DNA from: Cytophagales bacterium
GTDB taxonomy: Bacteria > Bacteroidota > Bacteroidia > Cytophagales > Bernardetiaceae
Assembly (NCBI GenBank): GCA_013299045.1
Contig: JAAFJX010000026.1
Coordinates: 1-54,756, forward strand
DNA: 54,756 nucleotides
Direction of reading: 5' to 3'
The position numbers and the translations under genes were made by a program. Of the stretch, positions 44,544-54,000 are shown piece by piece. Under the pieces are notes generated by a model. That model did no database searches and had not been told where the DNA came from. It saw nothing but the letters and a program-made list of their open reading frames with translations. Positions within the stretch are counted from its first letter, which is position 1; each line of letters starts with the position of its first letter.

Positions 44544-45383
44544 ATGCCTTATATTAAAAAATATGTTTTTCCGACTGCATTTGTTTTAGGACTTTGGGCA
44601 CTTTTGGTGGCTTGCGAGCCTAACAAAGTGGTTGTAGAACCTACCGAAAACTGTGCCATTGAAAAGGTTTTTAGCGGCACGGACTCTATTCTGATGCGGC
44701 ATGAGTTTGCTAACAATCGGCTAAGCAAAACGTTTCTGTATAACAACAATCAAAACTATATAGGCTATAAAACATACGATTACGCCTCAAGAACACGCAT
44801 TATTGTCAAGGAATATAGCCCCACTGGTACTTTGCTCTGGCTCACAACAGCAAATCTAGACGACCTTGGCAATGTGCTAACAGAAGTGCGCGAGCGCTTT
44901 GGCAAACCCAAATCCTATCATCAAGCAACTGCATACAACTACGACGGCGAAGGCTTTTTGAGCAAAAGTACCTTGCGTTTTGCGGCAGACCCCCAAAATG
45001 CTGTGCCAACCACTTACACCACCATCACGAAAAACTATTTGGTTTCGGAAGGCCAAGTAGAACTTTTGCGCACAACTTCCGAAACCATTTCGCCCCGCGA
45101 TACCCTTATAGAGGTGCTGCGCGAAGTTATGGATTATTCTGAAGGCGTGAATCCTAAAACTTTTATCTCTATGCCCTACAAATTTGGTAAACAATGGACT
45201 GCTCTGCCCTCCCAAATAGAGGCTTTTTACGGAAAGAGTGATTCCGCCGCCTTTGCTCAAAAAATTTTTTATGAACTAGACGATAACGGCTATCTCAAAG
45301 TCAGACGCACACGCACGAGCGAAGCCTCTGGCCGAACTACCAATGCAGCCGAATTGTATCAGTACAAATGTGGACTCGAATAA
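44544..45383 (+). CDS. Predicted lipoprotein of unknown function
   Basis: A 279-residue protein with a signal peptide and lipobox LLVAC at about residues 20-24. The mature part has no recognised domain; it contains repeated Tyr/Thr-rich beta-like segments (NRLSKTFLYNNNQNYIGYKT, YNYDGEGFLSKSTLRFAA) reminiscent of YD/RHS-like text repeats. The ATG at 44544 avoids overlap with the preceding gene and puts the signal peptide at the start. It is 19 bases after the Ig-repeat lipoprotein, so likely the same transcript. Confidence 0.65.
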   Translation: MPYIKKYVFPTAFVLGLWALLVACEPNKVVVEPTENCAIEKVFSGTDSILMRHEFANNRLSKTFLYNNNQNYIGYKTYDYASRTRIIVKEYSPTGTLLWLTTANLDDLGNVLTEVRERFGKPKSYHQATAYNYDGEGFLSKSTLRFAADPQNAVPTTYTTITKNYLVSEGQVELLRTTSETISPRDTLIEVLREVMDYSEGVNPKTFISMPYKFGKQWTALPSQIEAFYGKSDSAAFAQKIFYELDDNGYLKVRRTRTSEASGRTTNAAELYQYKCGLE

Positions 45384-45405
45384 GAGACTTGAAAACAAAA
45401 ATACT

Positions 45406-46749
45406 ATGGCACTACAAGATTTGGTTCTAACACCACTCTACCTCTTTATCTTAGTGCCATTTATGTTTGCGCTCAAAACAGGTTATGCCAAAGGTGCGAT
45501 GGCGCGTTACTTCTTGCCAGCATTCTTTTTAAAAGTAGTAGGGGCAATTTCTCTTGGCCTTATCTTTTATTTTTATTACCAAGGTGGCGACACCATTCAA
45601 TATTTCGTAGATAGCACCCTCCTCTACGATGTTTTTTGGGAAGACCAAGAAGTAGGCATGAGGTTTATGTTTGGCGACAACAGCATAGACAAGCTCACCT
45701 CTTTTTACTCTACCCAGTTTACCTACTTCAAAGACCCACCTTCGTTTATGGTGGTACGCTTTAGTAGCATTATCGGCATTTTTACTCTAAACACTTATAG
45801 CATCAATGCTATTGTACTGGCAACATACTGCTTTATAGGCTGTTGGCGTATGTATAAAGCCTTTGTGGAACAGTACCCCGACATGACACGTGAGTTTGCT
45901 TATGGCTTTTTGTTCGTACCCTCTCTCTTTTTTTGGGGTTCTGGCCTTATGAAGGACACCATCACGCTTGGAGCTTTAGGCTATGCTTATGCGTCGTTTT
46001 ATTTTGGTGTTATAAAAGGGCGCAAGCGGCTATTGAACTACCTCGTTTTGGGAGTAGGCTGCTGGCTGCTTTGGGCTACCAAAATCTATATATTTTTATG
46101 CTTTGTGCCTATGTGTTTTTTGTGGCTTTTTATGATTTATAGGTCGCGTATCAAATATGCGGTTATCCGCAATACAGTTGCGCCTCTGCTCATTGCTGGT
46201 ATGAGTTTTGGCGGTTTTGCGGTCATATCGCAAGCGGCGGCCGGTACGGACTACGACCTCAACAACATTGCTAACGAAGCCAAAATTACTTCGGATTATT
46301 TGAAGCAAATCAGTAAAGAGGGAGCGGCTTACGATGTAGGAAAACAAGATGGTACATTTACTGGTATGCTTCGCAACGCCCCCAATGCTATTTTTATTAC
46401 TATTTTTCGCCCTTTCCTTTGGGAGGTAAACGGCCCAACTATGCTTTTGGCTGCCTTAGAAAACGTTTTGATTACCTGGCTCGTACTGTTTATGTTTTAT
46501 AAAGTACCACTCAAAAACATTGGCCGTATGATACGGGACGAGCAATTTGTAACAGTTTCTTTATTCTTTGCTATTCCCTTTGCTTTTTTTATGGGCATAG
46601 CCAGCGGAAATTTTGGTACACTTGTGCGTTACAAAATACCTATGATGCCCTTTTTTATATGCGCAATCTTGGTTATTTTGAAGCAAAACGGTGTGTCTTT
46701 GTTCAAAAAACGCTCATCGCCGCAAAGAGGCATCAAGTTTATTAGGTAA
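45406..46749 (+). CDS. Polytopic membrane protein, unknown function
   Basis: A 447-residue protein with about 10-12 hydrophobic helices and short loops. Early features are LVLTPLYLFILVPFMFALKT and YYQGGDTIQYFVDSTLL, with the GGDT-x-x-YF pattern seen in several Bacteroidota membrane glycosyltransferase-like or polysaccharide-related proteins. No catalytic motif is certain, so I do not assign a function. The start at 45406 is 22 bases after the previous stop codon; an upstream in-frame codon would overlap that gene. It is probably the third gene of the run that begins at 43025. Confidence 0.7.
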   Translation: MALQDLVLTPLYLFILVPFMFALKTGYAKGAMARYFLPAFFLKVVGAISLGLIFYFYYQGGDTIQYFVDSTLLYDVFWEDQEVGMRFMFGDNSIDKLTSFYSTQFTYFKDPPSFMVVRFSSIIGIFTLNTYSINAIVLATYCFIGCWRMYKAFVEQYPDMTREFAYGFLFVPSLFFWGSGLMKDTITLGALGYAYASFYFGVIKGRKRLLNYLVLGVGCWLLWATKIYIFLCFVPMCFLWLFMIYRSRIKYAVIRNTVAPLLIAGMSFGGFAVISQAAAGTDYDLNNIANEAKITSDYLKQISKEGAAYDVGKQDGTFTGMLRNAPNAIFITIFRPFLWEVNGPTMLLAALENVLITWLVLFMFYKVPLKNIGRMIRDEQFVTVSLFFAIPFAFFMGIASGNFGTLVRYKIPMMPFFICAILVILKQNGVSLFKKRSSPQRGIKFIR

Positions 46750-47018
46750 GCGCGTTTTTGTTGAATCTAAGAAACTCAAGGCTTATTCCGTCAAGAGCCA
46801 AAGTTAAGAAAACTTTGGGCTCAATTAGCGAAAGGATTTGGGTGGTTTTATTGAGCAGGTATCAAATGTGGTTGATGAATTAAGAACAATGAAGTGCTTT
46901 TTTTTTGAATAAAATATTTTTATTTTATTTTTAAAAAACAAGTACCCTAAAAACAGTACGTAAATACATGACTGATAATTCTTGATAATAAAAAAAAATA
47001 ATTTTTTTAGATATATTC
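46750..47018. other. AT-rich spacer before the RHS locus, no gene seen
   Basis: Contains long A- and T-runs near 46890-47010 and no recognisable gene, tRNA or riboswitch. It ends at the promoter of the RHS locus. Confidence 0.45.
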
Positions 47019-47051
47019 TTTGGTAGTTTTCTTTTTCCCTTTCTACCTTTG
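47019..47051 (+). promoter_or_regulatory. Bacteroidota-type promoter of the RHS locus
   Basis: TTTG at 47019-47022 and TACCTTTG at 47044-47051, 21 bases apart. Transcription would begin near 47058, which excludes any start codon before that and supports the ATG at 47115. Confidence 0.7.
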
Positions 47052-47114
47052 CGGGCAAATACTGCGCAAGGCTTGTCAAAAGATGCAGGATTTTTTGCTT
47101 CAAATAAACTGATT

Positions 47115-50100
47115 ATGAAAGGATTGACCAGAATACGTTTGATGGCAGCGCTCTTGCTGCTGCTGGGGGCAGGCTCTGCAAACGCACAAGACCTCAAAGA
47201 CCTTGTTAAAAAGGATAGTGTGCTAGAGGGTACGTCCATAGACCCAGGTGAAGGACGCTCTTCCGTTATGGCACGTACTATGACTGGGATACAATCACCC
47301 TCTCCTGACGCACAGGCTTTGGGTAAGTTTGCAGATGTGCAAGTAGGACTTTATACAGGCGTACCCAGCATTTCCATTCCTTTTTTTAGTTTGTCTAGTT
47401 ACGAGTTAAGTACGCCCATTTCTATCAGCTACCATGCGGGGGGCGTTAAGGTAGAAGAGATAGCCTCCATGACAGGTTTGGGGTGGGCACTCAATGCAGG
47501 CGGCATGATTATGAGCTCTAGTATGGGACAAGTGGACAAAAAGTCGACCACATCATCAGATACATGGGTTGGCTCTAACCTTGCTCGGATTAACGATAGT
47601 ACTTTTGTAGAACCACTATGTAGCGAAAGTGGTGATTTTGGGACGACGCTTGCGGACTGGATGATGCTAGAAGAGGGGCGCGTTGATACAGAGTCAGATA
47701 TGTACACCTACAACTTTATGGGTTTTGGCGGTGAGTTTGTGCTGAACGGTGAAGGCAAGCCTGTTATGCGCTCTCCCAATGATTTGAAAATAGAACCCAT
47801 TTTTACCGCTTCTGGTAACTTACATAGCTTTAAAGCCCGCGATGCAAGTGGCAATCTTTACTTTTTTGGAGTCATGCCAGGGCTCACAACATATCTAAAT
47901 GGATTTGAAGATGTTTCAAGTATTGGGGGGGAGTGTGATGGTATGGGGAGCTCTGGTTCAGCGGGTATGGCCTTTACATGGCACTTGCAAAAGATTATAT
48001 CTGCTTCTGGGCACGACAGCATTATGTTTAGATATGAAGCCTATACCTCCACTTATCACTTGCGTACAGCAGGCATACGTAGGGAATTAGTACGCCGCTC
48101 TGATGCCGGGCCTCTTGGTCTTTTGCCTTGTATAGACCAACCCAATCCGCATGGTTGTGGGTGCCAACTACTGCCTATTTCGGTGAGTGGCTGGCGCATC
48201 AAACAGATAGTGTCGGGCTTAGGGCACGTGCAGTTTGACTATGCACCTGATTCCTTGCGCAAAGACAAAGACCCTTTCGCATTGGCAAAACTGCCTGGTT
48301 ACCTCCAAGCGGTTTCCCTTTATAATCAGAAGAATGAGCGCATGAGTAAGTATGAGTTGTTCTATAGCTATTTTCAGGAGTTTCCGGACTCTGCCGTTGT
48401 AGAAGAAAATATTAGATATGAACTGCGCCTGCGTTTGGATAGTGTGCGGGAGGTGAGCGGTAATGCGGTTTGTGCGCAGCCTGCTCATAAGTTTAGCTAT
48501 GCCAAAACCATAGAGGGCAACTACCTGCCGCACCGTTTTGCTGATGCGCAAGACCATTGGGGCTTTTATAACAGCAGTTACAGACTACCTGCGTCTGGTG
48601 TACCTAGTTGCGATGGTCTTTTCAGCGGAGGGCATCTGAGAGTAGTAGGCGGCCCTATTGAAGTCAAGTCTACAGGACGTGAGAGTAATATCAACTATAT
48701 GAAAGCCGCAGCACTCTACCGCATTGACTACCCCATGGGCGGCTACACGGTCTTTGACTTTGAAGGACATACCTATGACAATGGAACAGGCTTAGAGACT
48801 TACAAAACAAATTTTCCGCAAAGTGCTTATGCGAGTAATAATGCTTTTGTGCCTGGTTCTACGGTAGATGTCAAAAATTTCAGTATTGTGAACCCTGTGG
48901 CTTTTCACACCAAAACTTGTATTGAAGGCCTAGAGGTAGGCGGTGGAGTTGGTGGTGGAACAGGTGGCATAGGCGATGTAGGCGGAGGTAGCTCGTCTGT
49001 ATCTGGGCTTTGTAGGGCAGAAATACGCGATGCAGTTACGGGTGTGTTGGTTTATGATTTGACTGATGCCTTCTGCGGAATTGACCTTACCACCAACATA
49101 TTGCCAGCGGGAAGTTATCAACTCATTGCACGTGCGGCGGACTGTGCGGTGAGTGTAAAAATAGACTGGGATACCTTGGCTACTCTGCCAATCAAGTACG
49201 CTGGTGGTCTGCGTGTTAAGCAGCGGCTAGACAGCGACTCTATCAGCGATGCCAACGACGGTATCACCCATTATGAATACAAGCTACCAGGCAGTGAGCG
49301 CTCTTCGGGTATCCTGATGGGTATGGCAGCTTACGTACAAATTATCACTTCCCGTAATTATGGGGGATTAGATTTGCATACACTCCCCTGTGCCTTTTAT
49401 GTACTAGAAACATATGCGCAGAGCACTACGCCATTGGGCTTTGTGCGCGGCTCTTCGGTGGCCTATACGCACGTCAGCGTTATGACTAAGGACAGAGCTG
49501 GCTCTGAGGGCAAAAGCATCACCGAGTATTTTGCCTACCCTGACCGCGCTTATCCGCCTTTAGTCGGCTTTGATATGCCATCAGCGCCCATATTGCCCTC
49601 TTTACGCAATGTGCAATGGAATGGTTTAGTCAAACGCCAACAGACTTTTAAACGTGAAGGCGGTTTTTTTAAACGTATCAGGGCGGTTTCTTATGAATAT
49701 GCCGAACTTTTAGAACCGCCAATTTATGGTGCACGTTATGCTTTTCCTTACAACACCATAAATCTTTACGATAGATGCGAACTATATGATGCAGTTAATA
49801 GACTATTGGTACATCGCTACAAACACGACTCCCGATTTGTCTATTTAAAGAATACCTACGACACCGTCCATGACCAGAACGATGCTTTGCGCTATGCTAC
49901 GCTCCGCACCGAAAACTTCTACGACAGGCTGCCCCTACACCACCAAAAGACCAGAACCATCTCTAAAGATAGCCATGGCAAGTTCCGTTGGACGCTCGTG
50001 CGCTACTCGGGAGACTATACCCTGGCAGGTGGTGCGCTAGACAGCATGACGCACGCTTTGCAAATTTTGCAGGCCAAAAACGCCATAGCCATTCCCATAG

Positions 50101-50978
50101 AACAAACCCTCTGGATGGATAACCAACTGCTTTCTGGTAGTTTGAACCTGCTCGGCTATGAGGGCGAAAGCGTGGTGCCGCGCCACCAGTACGCCATAGA
50201 AACCCTTAATCCTATAGCAGGCATGAGTTATGACACCTCCCGCGTTGTCGGAGCGCACTTCCAGTACGACCCCCGATACAAATTGCAATCGTCCTTTTGG
50301 CGCTACGACGACCGCCTCAACCTCACGCTGGCCGCCCCGCGCCACGAAAACCTCAGTTCTAGCATCTATGCACATGAAGGCAGCCTCGCCATAGCCCAAA
50401 TATTGAACGCACCCAATAACCGCTGCGGCCACACTTCCTTTGAAGACGACAGCGTAGGCATTTATCTGGAAGCCAAAACAGGCAAGCACTCTATGCCAGC
50501 GCCTATAGGCACGGGGCTACGCATTAGTCAAGAACCCCTCAACGGTAGCTATGTGTTCAGTGTTTGGGTCAATATTCAGCATATATCTGGCACCAGCGAA
50601 AGCCTATTGCTCAAAGATGATGATGGCACTATACGCGCTACGATTCCACTCACGGGCTTGGACATTAACAAGTGGATTCTGATAGAAAAAAGCCTCAGCT
50701 TGACTAGCAGCGAAATTTATCTGTCGCGCACCAATGTCGTTGTCGGTACTACTCCCATTTTGGTAGATGAGGTGCGGCTTTTCCCGAAGGGCAGCTTTAT
50801 GAAGACCTATACCTACGAAATAGGGCGAGGCGTAAGCAGCGTAACCGATGCAAACAACATAACGGTTTACTACGAGTATGATGCCTTCGGCAGGCTCAAA
50901 CGCCTCCGCGACCAAGACCGAAACATCGTGAAGCGCTACCGTTATCGTACTTTTATGGCTACCCCTTGCGACGAATAA
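47115..50978 (+). CDS. Large secreted SpvB-like/YD-repeat protein, first of a pair
   Basis: A 1287-residue exported protein. The signal peptide is MKGLTRIRLMAALLLLLGAG (cleaved near ANAQ). The N-terminal third has the SpvB/RHS-like start: GVPSISIPFFSLSSYELSTP followed by SYHAGGVKVEEIASMTGLGWALNAGG. A short Gly-rich segment lies near residue 605 (GGGVGGGTGGIGDVGGG). The C-terminal region ends in YD repeats (YYEYDAFGRLKRLRDQDRNI). Such proteins build beta-cages that enclose toxin tips, but this one has no visible toxin domain of its own and ends in the repeats. It is followed after 45 bases by the DUF6443/RHS protein. Confidence 0.85.
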   Translation: MKGLTRIRLMAALLLLLGAGSANAQDLKDLVKKDSVLEGTSIDPGEGRSSVMARTMTGIQSPSPDAQALGKFADVQVGLYTGVPSISIPFFSLSSYELSTPISISYHAGGVKVEEIASMTGLGWALNAGGMIMSSSMGQVDKKSTTSSDTWVGSNLARINDSTFVEPLCSESGDFGTTLADWMMLEEGRVDTESDMYTYNFMGFGGEFVLNGEGKPVMRSPNDLKIEPIFTASGNLHSFKARDASGNLYFFGVMPGLTTYLNGFEDVSSIGGECDGMGSSGSAGMAFTWHLQKIISASGHDSIMFRYEAYTSTYHLRTAGIRRELVRRSDAGPLGLLPCIDQPNPHGCGCQLLPISVSGWRIKQIVSGLGHVQFDYAPDSLRKDKDPFALAKLPGYLQAVSLYNQKNERMSKYELFYSYFQEFPDSAVVEENIRYELRLRLDSVREVSGNAVCAQPAHKFSYAKTIEGNYLPHRFADAQDHWGFYNSSYRLPASGVPSCDGLFSGGHLRVVGGPIEVKSTGRESNINYMKAAALYRIDYPMGGYTVFDFEGHTYDNGTGLETYKTNFPQSAYASNNAFVPGSTVDVKNFSIVNPVAFHTKTCIEGLEVGGGVGGGTGGIGDVGGGSSSVSGLCRAEIRDAVTGVLVYDLTDAFCGIDLTTNILPAGSYQLIARAADCAVSVKIDWDTLATLPIKYAGGLRVKQRLDSDSISDANDGITHYEYKLPGSERSSGILMGMAAYVQIITSRNYGGLDLHTLPCAFYVLETYAQSTTPLGFVRGSSVAYTHVSVMTKDRAGSEGKSITEYFAYPDRAYPPLVGFDMPSAPILPSLRNVQWNGLVKRQQTFKREGGFFKRIRAVSYEYAELLEPPIYGARYAFPYNTINLYDRCELYDAVNRLLVHRYKHDSRFVYLKNTYDTVHDQNDALRYATLRTENFYDRLPLHHQKTRTISKDSHGKFRWTLVRYSGDYTLAGGALDSMTHALQILQAKNAIAIPIEQTLWMDNQLLSGSLNLLGYEGESVVPRHQYAIETLNPIAGMSYDTSRVVGAHFQYDPRYKLQSSFWRYDDRLNLTLAAPRHENLSSSIYAHEGSLAIAQILNAPNNRCGHTSFEDDSVGIYLEAKTGKHSMPAPIGTGLRISQEPLNGSYVFSVWVNIQHISGTSESLLLKDDDGTIRATIPLTGLDINKWILIEKSLSLTSSEIYLSRTNVVVGTTPILVDEVRLFPKGSFMKTYTYEIGRGVSSVTDANNITVYYEYDAFGRLKRLRDQDRNIVKRYRYRTFMATPCDE

Positions 50979-51023
50979 GCCGCACCTCAAATAAACCTCA
51001 AACAGACTCAAATCCTCACGCTG

Positions 51024-54000
51024 ATGGAACTGAATAGATATTTTTGGGTATTTTGCTTGCTGCCCCTTTGCTTTTGGGTGAGTGCTCTGCTCACTTACTT
51101 TGGCTATCAAAACCAGCCTACTGATTTGGCTTTTGATGGGCAGCAGCAGCAGGTAGTGCAGCAGCAACAGAAGCAGGAGAAAGTGCTTGCTAAGCCAGAT
51201 ATGCCTACTGGCAAGGTGCTTACGGCTCTGACTGCCGCACCCGATATGCTGCCCATGAACCGCCCCAACAACGACAGTACGCCAGAGCGCGTGGTGGATA
51301 GCTGCAACTACGCCCCCCAGCAGGGCGCTATCAGCTATTTGCAGAGTGAGGTTTTCTTGATTGAGGGTTTGCAGTCGGCGGCTCAGCTAGATACCGTTGC
51401 GCTGGGCAATAAACTGAGCAGCACAGAGTACTTTGACGGACTGGGCAGAACCCTGCAAATGGTAGGCCAGCAGCTTTCGCCCGATAGCCTAGACGTAGTA
51501 GCGCCAGTAGTCTATGACAGCCTGGGTAGGAATCCGCGTATGTACTTGCCATACGTCTCTAACAGCACGCCAGATGGTTCTTTTAAGCCTTTTGCGCTCC
51601 AAGAGCAATGTGCCTTTTACCAATACGCCCCCGACATAGCCCACACAGGCCGTGCTTACAGCGAAGCGCAGTTTGAACGCTCGCCGCTTTCGCGCTTGCT
51701 CAAACAAGGGGCTATAGGCGAGGAGTGGGCGCTGGACTTGCACCCAGAACGTAGCGCCAAGGGCTTGCTCAAAGTGAGTGAGGCTTCGGACGTGTGGAAA
51801 TGGGAATACAGCGGTGCAGACCTACTCAGCCCAACAGGCTTTTTTCCAGCAGCCGAGCTCATGCTCTCGGAAGTGCGCGACATCAACGACCACCTTATCC
51901 GAATTTATACCGACAAGCGCGGCCTAGTGGTACTGAAGCGCGTTCAGAAGAAAGACCTCAGCGAGCCAGAGCCTTGGCTAGAAACTTACTACATTTATGA
52001 CGACTACGGCAGGCAGAAGTTTGTGTTGCCGCCTGGCCTCTTTGAGCACTACAGCTACACCATGGGCGCGCTCTCTACAACTTTGCTCTACAAGTGGGGC
52101 TACCGTTACGACTACGACCACCGCGGAAGGCTCATTGCCAGCTACATACCTGGCCAAAACGGCCCAAACTACGCCGTTTATGACAAACGCGACCGCCTCG
52201 TGCTGGCCCAAACACCCACCCAGCGCGCCAAGAAGGTTTGGACTTTCTGCAAATACGACTACCTGAACCGACTCGCTTATACGGGCATATACAAAGACCC
52301 AGACCTCACACGCGAAAAGGCCGAAATAAAACTAGAGGCCGAAACCAACCTCTTTGAAAAGCGCACCAGCACAGCAGGAAACCACTATTACACCAATTTG
52401 AGCTTTCCGCAGTCCGACAGCATCTATACCGTCAATTATTACGACGACTATGACCTAGACAGAGACGGAGACCCAGACTACGAACCCCTCAGCAACGCCC
52501 TGCTTAACGAAAACCAACTCCTCAAAAGCACCAGGGGGCTGCCCACCATGCAAAAAGAGCTCGTCATGATGAAGCCACTGCCTGGCCCAGAGTGGATTTT
52601 TACTGTGCCCTTCTATGACAAATACGGGCGCGTGGTGCAGCTTTTTGCCGATAACTTCAAGTGGTTAGGCCGCCGCGACGTAGTTACGAACCAGTATGAC
52701 TTTGCGGGAAAACTGCTCAAAACCGAACTGATACATGCCCGCCACAACAGCACAGGCGCACACAAGCTGAAACTGAACAAACGCATGCGTTATGACCACG
52801 TAGGCAGACTCAAAGACCTTTATCAGCGCATTAATGACGCGCCTACGGAAGTGCTAGTGGTGCGCCACCACTACAACACGCTCGGCCAACTCAAGCGCAA
52901 GCAGCTACATAGCACAGATGCAGGAGCGCGTTTTTTGCAAGATGTATCGTTTCGCTATAACGTTAGGGGCTGGCTGACACACATCAACGATGCGTCTTTG
53001 AGCGACACTTCAGACCTTTTTGGGCTTGAGTATTGCTACCAATACGGCTTTGAGCAGGTGCGCTACGACGGCGGCATCAGTGGAGTGAAATGGAAAAGCA
53101 AACAGGGCGGCATAGAGCGCGCTTATGGCTTCCATTACGACCGCCTCACGCGCCTCAAACAAGCGGATTTTATTGCGCGGGATAGCAGCACAGGCCTCTG
53201 GAACGCCGAAGCCCACCATTACAGCCTCTGGGCCATGCGCTACGACGACAACGGGAATATCCTGGCGCTCAAACGGAATGGCCTGATAAGCCAAAGTTCT
53301 AGTGGCGTAAAGGTGCATGGGCCAATAGACGACCTCAGTTATACTTATAACGGCAACCAACTGCTGCGCGTGCACGACACCGTCCTGACTGCCAACCTCA
53401 TGGGGGACTTTGAGGGCAAAACCAGCACTGCGCCCAGCCGTCTCTACGACTCGGACGGGAACATGACGCGGGACTACGACAAAACACATGGGTATTTTCA
53501 GTATAACCACTTTGGTTTGGCTACGCAAATCGGTGAGGTTTGGCAGAACAGCATACAGAATTTTTACAGTGGTTCGGGCGCTCGTTTGCGCAAATACGGC
53601 TACGTGAACGGTGTATTGAAGCGGTGGACGGACTACGAGAACAGCATGGTTTATGAGATGGATAGCATGGCCTTTGTGGGTATGCCTGAAGGCAGGCTGG
53701 TGTATGAATCCTCAGTGGACGCATGGCGTTATGAGTACCACTATACCGACCAGCAAGGGAATACGCGCCTGACCTGGGGCGAAGGACGCGACACCTTGGC
53801 GCATTATTTGGCCACGTCCGAACTTTCGGCAGACGGCACTGAAGAGGCCACTTTTGAGCGTGTGGCTAGTCAGCGCCGCGGCGAACACGCCTGCAAGGGG
53901 GACCAGAGCAGCCTCGCGACCCACAGCCTAGATGGCATCAGGAAGACGCTGGCGGTGCAAGCAGGGCAAGAGTTGCGTTTGAGCGTGGACGCAAGGCTGG

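Noticed and set aside
50604-51167. 187-codon frame antisense to the junction of the two RHS genes
   Set aside because: It covers the end of one gene and the start of the next, which are both supported by domains; no features of its own.
53010-53528. 172-codon frame antisense to the RHS-core protein
   Set aside because: The plus strand carries clear YD repeats here.
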